A DNA stretch of 64,000 bases from Mumia quercus. Lineage in GTDB: Bacteria > Actinomycetota > Actinomycetes > Propionibacteriales > Nocardioidaceae. The position numbers and the translations under genes were made by a program. This document shows, piece after piece, positions 9,554 through 16,296 of this stretch. Within the stretch, counting starts at the first letter, position 1. Each line of letters opens with the position of its first letter. Location: NCBI RefSeq assembly GCF_025506335.1, contig NZ_JANZYO010000005.1, positions 186,001 to 250,000 on the forward strand, read 5' to 3'. Under the pieces are notes generated by a model. It saw only the letters and a list, made by a program, of their open reading frames with translations, made no database searches and was not told where the DNA came from.

Positions 9554-9628
9554 GGGGCGGTAGCTCAGCTGGTCAGAGCAGCGGACTCATAATCCGTCAG
9601 GTCGTGGGTTCGAGCCCCACCCGCCCCA
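9554..9628 (+). tRNA. tRNA-Met (CAT)
   Basis: Cloverleaf with acceptor GGGGCGG/CCGCCCC, anticodon loop CTCATAA (CAT at 9588-9590), T-loop GGTTCGAGCCC and discriminator A; CCA is not encoded. The first pair is G-C, so it is not the initiator. A CAT anticodon can also belong to lysidine-modified tRNA-Ile, which sequence inspection alone does not exclude. A TAGGCT -10 box lies at about 9537-9542. Confidence 0.88.
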
Positions 9629-9666
9629 CGAGGGGCACAGGGACCCGATCGACAGCGAGGGCAACG

Positions 9667-9942
9667 ATGACGACGCCGCACGAGCCGTACGACCTTCCCG
9701 GGACCTCGCTGCTCTACGCCGTCTCCGCACCGGCCGCGAGCATCGCGACGGGCATGGCCGAGGTCGCCCAGCGGATCCAGGAGCTGGCGGCCCAGGAGTC
9801 GGCCACCGAGATCCTGTCGGTGAGCCACGAGGTCACCGTCGTCAGCTCGGGCGACGACGAGGGTGGCGTCAAGGCCGCGTTCACCGGCAAGGCGCGAGCG
9901 CGGGAGTACGTGGTCTCGGCGCTCGCCACCATCCGGACCTGA
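9667..9942 (+). CDS. Small hypothetical protein
   Basis: A 91-residue protein (MTTPHEPYDLPGTSLLYAVSAP...) of unknown function. It is Ala-rich, soluble and probably alpha/beta, with a strand-like segment ILSVSHEVTVVSSGDD. The ATG at 9667 is chosen because the upstream in-frame sequence is the tRNA. No recognised domain. It lies 38 nt after tRNA-Met and converges with the next gene. Confidence 0.65.
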   Translation: MTTPHEPYDLPGTSLLYAVSAPAASIATGMAEVAQRIQELAAQESATEILSVSHEVTVVSSGDDEGGVKAAFTGKARAREYVVSALATIRT

Positions 9943-9955
9943 CCGAGCGCCCGGC

Positions 9956-10624
9956 TCAGCCCGCGAGCGGCCCCGGCGTCAGCGTCGAGAGCGCCTCGCT
10001 GATCGGCACGTCCCCGCCGATCACCTCGAACGTCGTACGTACGGTGCTGGGCGTCTCGAGCGCGACCGCGATGACCTCGGCGACGTCGGCTCGCGGGATC
10101 GACCCGCGGCCGACGGACTCACCCAGCGTGACCTTGCCCGTCCCCGGATCGTCGGTGAGCCCACCCGGGCGCACGATCGTCCAGTCGAGCGCGCTCGCGC
10201 GCACCGCGTCGTCGGCTTCGCCCTTGGCGGCGAGGTAGACCTGGAACACGTCATCCGACTCGGGGTCGCCCTGGCCCGCGCCCATCGACGAGACCACGAC
10301 GAACCGGTACGCGCCGACCAGCTGCGCGGCCGCGGCCAGCAGAACCGCTCCGTCGCGGTCGACCGTCCACTTGCGGTCGATCCCCGAGCCGGGCCCGGCG
10401 CCTGCCGCGAAGACCGCGGCGTCGGCGTCACCGATCGCCTCGGCGACCTGTGTCGCGCTCGCGGCCTCGAGGTCGATGACGACGGGCGTGGCTCCGGCGG
10501 CGACGACGTCGTCGGCGTGATCGGGGTTCCTGATCAGTCCGACTGCCTCGTGACCGGCGTCGGCGAGCCGGCGCGCCAGCAGCAGCGCGATCTTGCCGTG
10601 TCCTCCCGCGATGGCGACCTTCAT
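9956..10624 (-). CDS. NAD(P)H-binding atypical SDR protein
   Basis: A 222-residue atypical short-chain dehydrogenase (NAD(P)-binding, NmrA/YwnB-like). The Rossmann motif MKVAIAGGHGKIALLLARRL starts at residue 1; later conserved pieces are VFAAGAGPGS, VVSSMGAG and LDWTIVRPGGLTDDPGTG. The family includes nucleotide-sugar-epimerase-like redox sensors; no catalytic YxxxK is obvious, so catalysis is uncertain. The ATG at 10624 has AGAGGAA upstream. The longer upstream reading lacks support. Confidence 0.85.
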   Translation of the reverse strand: MKVAIAGGHGKIALLLARRLADAGHEAVGLIRNPDHADDVVAAGATPVVIDLEAASATQVAEAIGDADAAVFAAGAGPGSGIDRKWTVDRDGAVLLAAAAQLVGAYRFVVVSSMGAGQGDPESDDVFQVYLAAKGEADDAVRASALDWTIVRPGGLTDDPGTGKVTLGESVGRGSIPRADVAEVIAVALETPSTVRTTFEVIGGDVPISEALSTLTPGPLAG

Positions 10625-10838
10625 CCGCGTTCCTCTCGTCGTTGAGCGGGCCACCCGTCGTCGCCCTCCGAGTCGTACGACAGGGTGTCTCGTCGGTCGC
10701 GTCCATCCTTCCACGTCGCTCTCACGACGCCGGGTCCGAAGGTGGACGTGGTGCCGACCCTGCGGATACGGCACAATAGGGTGAAGTGCTTCGGTCCGAG
10801 GACGTTGGGGAAGGCGGATCTCGAACCAGGAGGCACTG

Positions 10839-11339
10839 ATGAGCAACGCCACCCTGGGCGTCCTGTACGTCCACTCAGCACCGTCGGCGCTGTGCCCGCA
10901 CGTGGAGTGGGCGGTCGCTGGCGTCCTTGGCGCGCCCGCAGCTCTGCAGTGGACCCCGCAGCCCGCCGAGCCGGGGACGTACCGCTGCGAGCTCTCCTGG
11001 CAGGGGCCCGCCGGCACCGCCGCGGCTCTGACGTCCGCCCTGCGCGGGTGGGAGCGCCTGCGCTTCGAGTCGACCGAGGAGCCGACTGCTCACACCGAGG
11101 GCGCCCGCTACTCCTCGACGCCCTCGCTGGGGGTCTTCCACGCCGTCATCGGCACCCACGGCGACGTGATGGTGCACGAGGACCGGCTCCGGGCAGCGAT
11201 GGCCCGCGCAGCCGCTCACGGCACCGATCTCGACGACGAGCTCCAGACGCTGCTCGGACGCCCCTGGGACGACGAGCTCGAAGCCTTCCGTCACGCCGGT
11301 GACGGCGCACCCGTCCGGTGGCTCCACCAGGTCGGCTGA
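10839..11339 (+). CDS. DUF3145 family protein
   Basis: A 166-residue actinobacteria-specific DUF3145 protein starting MSNATLGVLYVHSAPSALCP. Its function is unknown. As I recall, it lies just after fabF in the fasR-fabD-fabH-acpP-fabF locus of actinomycetes; here fasR and an ACP-like gene are close, but fabF is not. The ATG follows AGGAGG by 5 nt, with TAGGGT at 10777-10782 as a -10 candidate. Confidence 0.88.
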   Translation: MSNATLGVLYVHSAPSALCPHVEWAVAGVLGAPAALQWTPQPAEPGTYRCELSWQGPAGTAAALTSALRGWERLRFESTEEPTAHTEGARYSSTPSLGVFHAVIGTHGDVMVHEDRLRAAMARAAAHGTDLDDELQTLLGRPWDDELEAFRHAGDGAPVRWLHQVG

Positions 11340-11351
11340 CCAGCGCTCCGA

Positions 11352-11891
11352 TCAACCGATCTCGACGCGGGCGCTCGGCGACTCGAAGCCGTCGCCCACC
11401 ACCCGGAACTCCCACGAGCCTGTTCGGCTGGTGACGATCCACGTGGAGAACTTCCCGCCCTTGCGGGTCGTCGCCGTCACGGGGAAGTCGCCCCACTCGC
11501 CGTCCTCACCCTCGCGACGCTGAACCTGCAGCGTGGCGCCGGCACCCAGCTCCGGCGCGCGGCCGGTGAACTCGATCCGCTCACCCGGGCTCACGGACTC
11601 GCTCGACGCCGTGAACACGGGCGCCTTGGGCGTCGAAGGGGGAGTGGTCGTCGGGGGCGTCGTCGGCGCGGGTGACGTCTCCTCCGGCTCGTCCGGCTCC
11701 TTGGTGGGCTCGCTCGCAGCGGGTGCCTCCGGCACCGGCTCAGACTTGAACCCGAGTGCGCGGATCGCCGAGGCGCCCGCGAACCCGAAGATCAGACCCA
11801 CAGCGACTCCGACTCCCACCAGGCCGAGCACGATCTTGAGGACAAGACGGTTGCGCGCTCCGTCTGCGGTCTCGTTGCTCAGGTCGATCAA
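11352..11891 (-). CDS. Membrane-anchored protein with Pro/Thr-rich linker
   Basis: A 179-residue protein with a short cytoplasmic N-terminus and one membrane segment (LVLKIVLGLVGVGVAVGLIF, residues about 16-35). A 45-residue Pro/Thr/Glu linker follows, then a C-terminal beta-sandwich-like domain (residues about 93-179) resembling Ig-like surface domains. The start codon is TTG at 11889-11891 with AGGAGG 7 nt upstream. It is probably exposed outside the membrane; its binding partner is unknown. It sits between DUF3145 and the ACP-like gene, where fabF would be expected. Confidence 0.75.
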   Translation of the reverse strand: MIDLSNETADGARNRLVLKIVLGLVGVGVAVGLIFGFAGASAIRALGFKSEPVPEAPAASEPTKEPDEPEETSPAPTTPPTTTPPSTPKAPVFTASSESVSPGERIEFTGRAPELGAGATLQVQRREGEDGEWGDFPVTATTRKGGKFSTWIVTSRTGSWEFRVVGDGFESPSARVEIG

Positions 11892-11965
11892 GAGGGGCCC
11901 TCCTCCGGTGCTCGGCCTCCATCATGACAAAGCACCGAAGCGCCGGACACCGGGAGGGGCGCTCT

Positions 11966-12085
11966 CAGCCTGACGCGAGCTCTCGCTCTCAGCCTGACGC
12001 GAGCTCTCGCGCTCAGCCTGACGCGAGCTCTCGCGCTCAGCCTGACGCGAGCTCTCGCTCTCAGCCTGACGCGAGCTCTCGCTCG
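11966..12085. repeat. Five-copy 24-bp tandem repeat
   Basis: Five head-to-tail 24-bp units beginning at 11966, 11990, 12014, 12038 and 12062. Each starts CAGCCTGACGCGAGCTCTCG, with small differences in the last four bases (CTCT, CGCT). Read on the minus strand, each unit encodes E-R-E-L-A-S-G-stop, the last codons of the ACP-like gene; the copy at 12062 is the gene's own end. The array is a duplication of the gene terminus, stop codon included. Confidence 0.95.
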
Positions 12086-12312
12086 ACGTGCGCCACCACA
12101 TCCCCCACCGCACCCGACAACGTCGCCACCGGGACGCGGACCTGGAAGCGCTCCTCGATCCCGAGGGCGAGCTCGTTGAGCGTGACCGCATCCATCCCGA
12201 GATCGTCGACGAGCGACGACGAAAGGCTGAGGACGCCGGGCTCACGGTCGGGTGCGAGCTGGTCGACGATCGCGGTGAGCTCGTCGACGACGGACGACGA
12301 TGGTGGGTGCAT
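12061..12312 (-). CDS. Acyl-carrier-protein-like protein lacking the carrier serine
   Basis: An 83-residue protein with the acyl carrier protein layout: helix 1 VVDELTAIVDQLAP, the loop, then DDLGMDAVTLNELALGIEERFQVRVP and a last helix GAVGDVVAHVERELASG. ACPs have DSL at the start of helix 2, and the Ser carries phosphopantetheine. Here the triplet is DAV (GCG for Ala), so the protein cannot be loaded in the normal way. The ATG at 12312 has GAGGA 9 nt upstream; a GTG at 12336 is an alternative. It may be a decayed or secondary ACP. It lies downstream of fasR on the same strand. Confidence 0.75.
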   Translation of the reverse strand: MHPPSSSVVDELTAIVDQLAPDREPGVLSLSSSLVDDLGMDAVTLNELALGIEERFQVRVPVATLSGAVGDVVAHVERELASG

Positions 12313-12773
12313 GGGGGTAAGTCCTCGGACGGCCACGAGACGGCTGGGGCTGCGTCGCCGGGGGGGGGGGGGGGTAAACGGCCCCGGGGCGCGGCCCGGG
12401 GGCGCCCCCCCCCCCCCCGGCGCCGGCCAGGGGGGGGGGTGGGCGGGCGGGGCGGGTGGTTAACACGGCCCGCCCCCCGGCGACGTCGCAAGGGCGACCC
12501 CCGAACGCCCCTGCGAGGCCGTGCCCGCTGCGCGGTCCGTCATCGCCGGAGCGATGACGACCCCCGTTGAGGCCGCTGTGCGACCACCGCGCTCCGTCTT
12601 CGACGACCGCGGATTGAGTCCGCTCCGAACCGCGTAGGTCGGAACCCCGGCCTGGTGGCGGGGGGAGTAGTCCTCAACCGTGGTGTCGACGACGAATCGC
12701 GAGCACGTCACCTAGCCTGCCTGGGAACCTCACCGGATCACGAAGGGGACTTGGCAAAAAAACCGGGCGAGCG
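12313..12773. other. Gene-poor stretch with poly-G/poly-C tract
   Basis: About 460 bp with no convincing gene, between fasR and the ACP-like gene. Bases 12360-12374 are 15 consecutive G, 12405-12418 are 14 C, and 12430-12439 are 10 G, separated by almost pure G/C. The rest (12480-12770) holds one poor 83-codon minus-strand ORF with no family resemblance. Fatty-acid synthase genes would normally occupy this place. The homopolymers look unlike any other part of the window. Confidence 0.8.
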
Positions 12774-12792
12774 GTTGTGGGGTTCCTACAAC
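12774..12792 (-). promoter_or_regulatory. Palindrome at fasR 3-prime end, candidate operator
   Basis: GTTGTGGG-GTT-CCTACAAC: two 8-bp arms matching at 7 of 8 positions around a 3-nt centre. It overlaps the fasR stop codon and lies just upstream, on the minus strand, of where a fab operon would start. This is a plausible binding site for the adjacent PucR-type regulator; binding is inference. Confidence 0.5.
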
Positions 12793-13976
12793 GGGGTCCG
12801 ACGCTGGTCACTGGAGGAGGAGAGAAGGCCGCCCAGCGTCAGTCCCACACGCAGCGTGTACGCCCCTCGGGGGTCGAGCGGCTCGAGTCCGGTGACCTCG
12901 CGGACCTTCCGCAACCGGTAGCGCACCGTGTTCGGGTGGACGAACAGTCGTCGGGCAGCGGCTTCCACCGAAGCCCCCGTCTCCAGGAACGTCGTGAGGG
13001 TCGCGTGGAGCGTCGGGTCGGACTCGCTCAGTCGGGTGTGCACGCCCTCGACCAGTGCCCGCCGTGCGTGCCCGTCGCCGGCGAGCGACCGCTCGACCAG
13101 CAGGTCGTCGGCGAGAACAGGTCGCGGTGCTGCCGCCCACCCCACCGCGGCACGAAGACCCGCCAGCGCGGCGCGGGCGGACCGGTGGGCGTGGGCGATG
13201 TGGTCGACGCCGGGCCCGATCACGACGGCGCCGGGCCCGAAGGCGTCGACGACCGCCTCGCCGGCCTCGTGGAGGTCGTGGACGCCGCCGAGCAGCACGA
13301 CGAGGCGCTCGAGCTGGACCGACGTCAGCGTGGACAGCTCGGCCGCCCGCGCCCGCCGGCGTACGTCGTCGACGACGCTCCCGTCACCCGCGGTGGGGCC
13401 CACGGGCGCCGCCCCCACGAGCACCACGACGTCGCCGTCGGCCTCCCAGCCCAGAGCCGCGGCACGCGACCGGATGACCTCCTCCGGCTCGCCGCGTACG
13501 ACCGCGTCGACGACCAGCGCCTCCATCCGGGCGTCCCACTGCCCCCGCGACTCCGCCGCCCGGGCGTAGACGTCGGCCGTCGCGAACGCCACCTCGCGGG
13601 CGTACGAGGCGAGCTCGCGGCGTACGTCCTCCACGTCCTCGGGACCGAAGAGCCGGGCCGCGTGCTGCTCGATGACCTCGATCGTCGTCCGCACCATGGC
13701 CACGGTCTGGTGCAGGGTCACGTGGCGCGTGAGCCCGCGAGGCGCCGCCCCGAACACCGTGCCCGTCACGTCCACCGGCGCCGAGCCCGTCCGCATCCAC
13801 TCCGCACACTGGGCGATCCCGGCGTGCGCGATGAGGGAGATCCACGACCGGTGCTCGGCGTCGAGGTCGTGGAACCAGTCGAGATCGCGTTCCATGGTGG
13901 CGATGGCCGCGGTCGTCAGGTCACCGGAGGCCTTGTCCAGCACCTGCGCGTATCGCTCGTGCGTCGCCTCGCTCAC
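12786..13976 (-). CDS. fasR: PucR/CdaR-type regulator, FasR-like
   Basis: A 396-residue transcription factor with a GGDEF-like central region and a C-terminal PucR helix-turn-helix (TLTTFLETGASVEAAARRLFVHPNTVRYRLRKV) near residues 335-370. It matches FasR, the activator of fatty-acid synthase genes in Streptomyces, in size and layout. In actinomycetes fasR is normally followed by fabD-fabH-acpP-fabF; here only an aberrant ACP-like gene follows. The GTG at 13976 is chosen because upstream codons run into the divergent promoter region. Divergent from the hydrolase at 14054. Confidence 0.82.
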   Translation of the reverse strand: MSEATHERYAQVLDKASGDLTTAAIATMERDLDWFHDLDAEHRSWISLIAHAGIAQCAEWMRTGSAPVDVTGTVFGAAPRGLTRHVTLHQTVAMVRTTIEVIEQHAARLFGPEDVEDVRRELASYAREVAFATADVYARAAESRGQWDARMEALVVDAVVRGEPEEVIRSRAAALGWEADGDVVVLVGAAPVGPTAGDGSVVDDVRRRARAAELSTLTSVQLERLVVLLGGVHDLHEAGEAVVDAFGPGAVVIGPGVDHIAHAHRSARAALAGLRAAVGWAAAPRPVLADDLLVERSLAGDGHARRALVEGVHTRLSESDPTLHATLTTFLETGASVEAAARRLFVHPNTVRYRLRKVREVTGLEPLDPRGAYTLRVGLTLGGLLSSSSDQRRTPL

Positions 13977-14053
13977 AGGCAACAGGGTAGGTGCAGCATG
14001 GGCCTGGGGCCGATATCCTGAGCCGAATTTCTTCGACCGAGGAGACGCGCGGC

Positions 14054-15040
14054 ATGGGCGAGCACCGTGAGTCCGACCGGTTTCGGACACAGTTCGTGAC
14101 CCTCCACGGCCACCGGCGTGCGTACCGGATGGCCGGGCGGGGCCCGACGCTGCTCCTCCTGCACGGCCTCGGCTGCGACTCGAGGACGTGGCTGCCCGCC
14201 ATGGAGCGGCTCACCGAGCGCTTCCGCGTGATCGCCCCGGACCTGCTCGGCCACGGGGAGTCGGACAAGCCGCGCGGCGACTACTCGCTCGGCGGCTACG
14301 CCAACGGGATGCGCGACCTCCTCACGTACCTCGAGGTCGAGCGCGTCACCATCGTCGGTCACAGCTTCGGGGGCGGCGTCGCGATGCAGTTCGCCTACCA
14401 GTACCCAGAGCGTACGGAGCGGATCTGCCTGGTCGCGCCCGGCGGCCTGGGGCCGGAGGTCTCGCCGCTGATCCGCCTGCTGACCCTCCCCGGCGCCGGG
14501 ATCGGCCTCGGCGCCCTCGCCCTTCCGCCGCTTCGTGGACCGATACGCGCGGGGCTGCACGCCCTGTCGCGCTCGCGGCTGCCGCTCACGCGCGACCTCG
14601 ACGAGGTCGTCGACGTCTACACCGCGCTGTGCGACCCCGGCGGCCGGGCGGCCGTACGGGCGGTGACGAGTCACGTGGTCGACTGGCGGGGACAGCGGAT
14701 CACGATGACCGACCGCGCCTACCTGGCCGAGCTGATCCCGATGTGCGTCGTCTGGGGCGAGCGCGACGCCGTGATCCCCGTCCGGCACGCGTTCGTCGCC
14801 CAGCGCCGCGCCGCCCGCACCTCGGTCCACCTCTTCCCCGAGAGCGGCCACTTCCCGCACAAGGACGAGCCGGAGCGCTTCGCCGACCTGCTCACGGACT
14901 TCGTGGAGAAGCGTCCGGCCGCGACCTACCGCCCCCGTCGCTGGCGCGCCATCCTGCGCAGCGGCGCCCGGGTGGAGGGCGCGACCGACTCGGTGGAAGC
15001 GGCTGCGGCCGTCATCGACATCACCGCCGACGCCGGCTGA
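14054..15040 (+). CDS. Alpha/beta fold hydrolase
   Basis: A 328-residue soluble hydrolase. The oxyanion region LLLLHGLGCDSRTW, nucleophile elbow VGHSFGGG (Ser), acid in VWGERDAVIP and His in ESGHFPHKDEPERF complete a catalytic triad. A 40-residue C-terminal extension follows. It resembles haloalkane dehalogenase/epoxide hydrolase-like esterases; the substrate is unknown. The ATG at 14054 has GAGGAG 10 nt upstream. It is convergent with the PAP2 gene, 4 bp apart. Confidence 0.85.
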   Translation: MGEHRESDRFRTQFVTLHGHRRAYRMAGRGPTLLLLHGLGCDSRTWLPAMERLTERFRVIAPDLLGHGESDKPRGDYSLGGYANGMRDLLTYLEVERVTIVGHSFGGGVAMQFAYQYPERTERICLVAPGGLGPEVSPLIRLLTLPGAGIGLGALALPPLRGPIRAGLHALSRSRLPLTRDLDEVVDVYTALCDPGGRAAVRAVTSHVVDWRGQRITMTDRAYLAELIPMCVVWGERDAVIPVRHAFVAQRRAARTSVHLFPESGHFPHKDEPERFADLLTDFVEKRPAATYRPRRWRAILRSGARVEGATDSVEAAAAVIDITADAG

Positions 15041-15044
15041 GGGC

Positions 15045-16217
15045 TCAGGCCGCCTCGGCCTCGGCGGCCCGCGCCGCGAGGGCGGCCTTGCGCTTCTTGC
15101 GGTAGCCCCAGTTGCCGGTCACCGCGGCGCCGATCGCGATCGAGAGCACCGCGATGACCACGCCGCCGATGTCGTCGAGGACGTAGTGCCAGCCGAAGTA
15201 GACCGTGGCGAGGACCGTGCCGGTGAAGTACACCCACAGGGCCCGCACGAGCCACTTGTTGAGGCCCACGATCTGGAAGAACAGGCACGCCGTGAGGACG
15301 ACGGACACGTGCAGGGAGGCGAAGCCGGCGATGCCGTGGATCTTCTCGGTCGCCCACGGGTCGCTCAGGACGTCGTAGCGGGCGTGCGCCAACGACTGCT
15401 GCAGCGCGGCCACCCCGGAGTCACCCGGCAGGTCGGAGAACAGCGACTGGTTGGCGAAGATGGGCCCCAGCGTCGGGATCATGTAGTAGCTCGCGACGCC
15501 GAGGATCCAGTTGAGGCTCAGCGCTGTCGCGTACCAGGCGCCCAGCGAGAGGTCCTTGTTGAGGACGAGCACCGCCGCCAGCGACACCGGGGTCAGCATG
15601 AGGTACGAGACGTAGATCGTGGACAGGATCAGCGCGATGAAGCCGGTCCCGAGCACGGAGTGCAGGACGAGCGCCGGGTAGTGCCCGAAGAACAACCAGC
15701 GGTCGAGCTGCATCAGGTCGGCGTCGTAGAGCACCTCGTCGCGCACGATCGGCAGGAAGCTCTTGAGGTTGCGGTAGCTCACGTACGAGACGTAGAAGGC
15801 GATGAGGCCGAGCGCCGCGTGGAGGAGGCGCGACCATCCCCACTCGTTGCGGACGATCGTGACGACACGCGACCACAGGCCGCGGAAGGTGCGCTTCTCG
15901 ACGAACGCCTGCACCACGAGGCCGCCGCCGATGAACAGGATGCCGAGCGCGGGGAGGCGGACGTACGCGGGGCCGAGGAAGCCCTCGGGGTCGCGCAGCG
16001 GGAGGTCGAGGTAGTACGACGCCCAGATCGTGAAGAGGCCGACGACGAGCGAGAACACCACGACGAACGTGTAGGGCCAGCGCAGGATGCGCAGCCACGT
16101 CGGTGTGCGGTGGGCGACCGTGCGCGGCGCCTGCTCGACCGTGGCCGAGGAGGTCGTCGGGGTGCCTGCGGACCCACTCGTGGCAGCATCGTACGTCGCG
16201 TCGTCACGGGGATCCAT
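15045..16217 (-). CDS. PAP2-superfamily integral membrane protein (inositol phosphotransferase-like)
   Basis: A 390-residue polytopic membrane protein with a 50-residue cytoplasmic N-terminus and about eight membrane segments. The PAP2 active-site motifs are present late in the protein: GFASLHVSVVL (S-x-H type) and GWHYVLDDIGG (G-x-H-x3-D). This arrangement matches the AUR1/PAP2_3 group that transfers phosphoinositol or acts as a lipid phosphatase. The C-terminus is Lys/Ala-rich. A GTCTAATAGAC palindrome lies at about 16225-16235, just upstream of its ATG. Confidence 0.8.
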   Translation of the reverse strand: MDPRDDATYDAATSGSAGTPTTSSATVEQAPRTVAHRTPTWLRILRWPYTFVVVFSLVVGLFTIWASYYLDLPLRDPEGFLGPAYVRLPALGILFIGGGLVVQAFVEKRTFRGLWSRVVTIVRNEWGWSRLLHAALGLIAFYVSYVSYRNLKSFLPIVRDEVLYDADLMQLDRWLFFGHYPALVLHSVLGTGFIALILSTIYVSYLMLTPVSLAAVLVLNKDLSLGAWYATALSLNWILGVASYYMIPTLGPIFANQSLFSDLPGDSGVAALQQSLAHARYDVLSDPWATEKIHGIAGFASLHVSVVLTACLFFQIVGLNKWLVRALWVYFTGTVLATVYFGWHYVLDDIGGVVIAVLSIAIGAAVTGNWGYRKKRKAALAARAAEAEAA

Positions 16218-16235
16218 GACGTCAGTCTAATAGAC

Positions 16236-16284
16236 GAGGGGTGAGCCCCCGGCTACCGTTCCGGCGGCCGGGCGCTCACCCCTC
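16236..16284 (-). terminator. Terminator after aceE
   Basis: A long inverted repeat between aceE and the PAP2 gene: outer arms GAGGGGTGAGC (16236-16246) and GCTCACCCCTC (16274-16284), extended inward by CCCGGC/GCCGGG after a one-base bulge. It could stop transcription coming from aceE on the minus strand. Confidence 0.7.
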
Positions 16285-16296
16285 TCCGTGCGACGG

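Noticed and set aside
9554-9628. Initiator tRNA-Met
   Set aside because: The acceptor begins with a G-C pair, whereas bacterial initiators have a mismatched first pair.
11966-12085. CRISPR array
   Set aside because: The 24-bp units are directly adjacent with no spacers and encode the end of the neighbouring gene.
12460-12711. 83-codon minus-strand ORF between fasR and the ACP-like gene, considered as a fabD remnant
   Set aside because: The first bases resemble a fabD start for about 11 nt only; the rest has no similarity to FabD, FabH or FabF.
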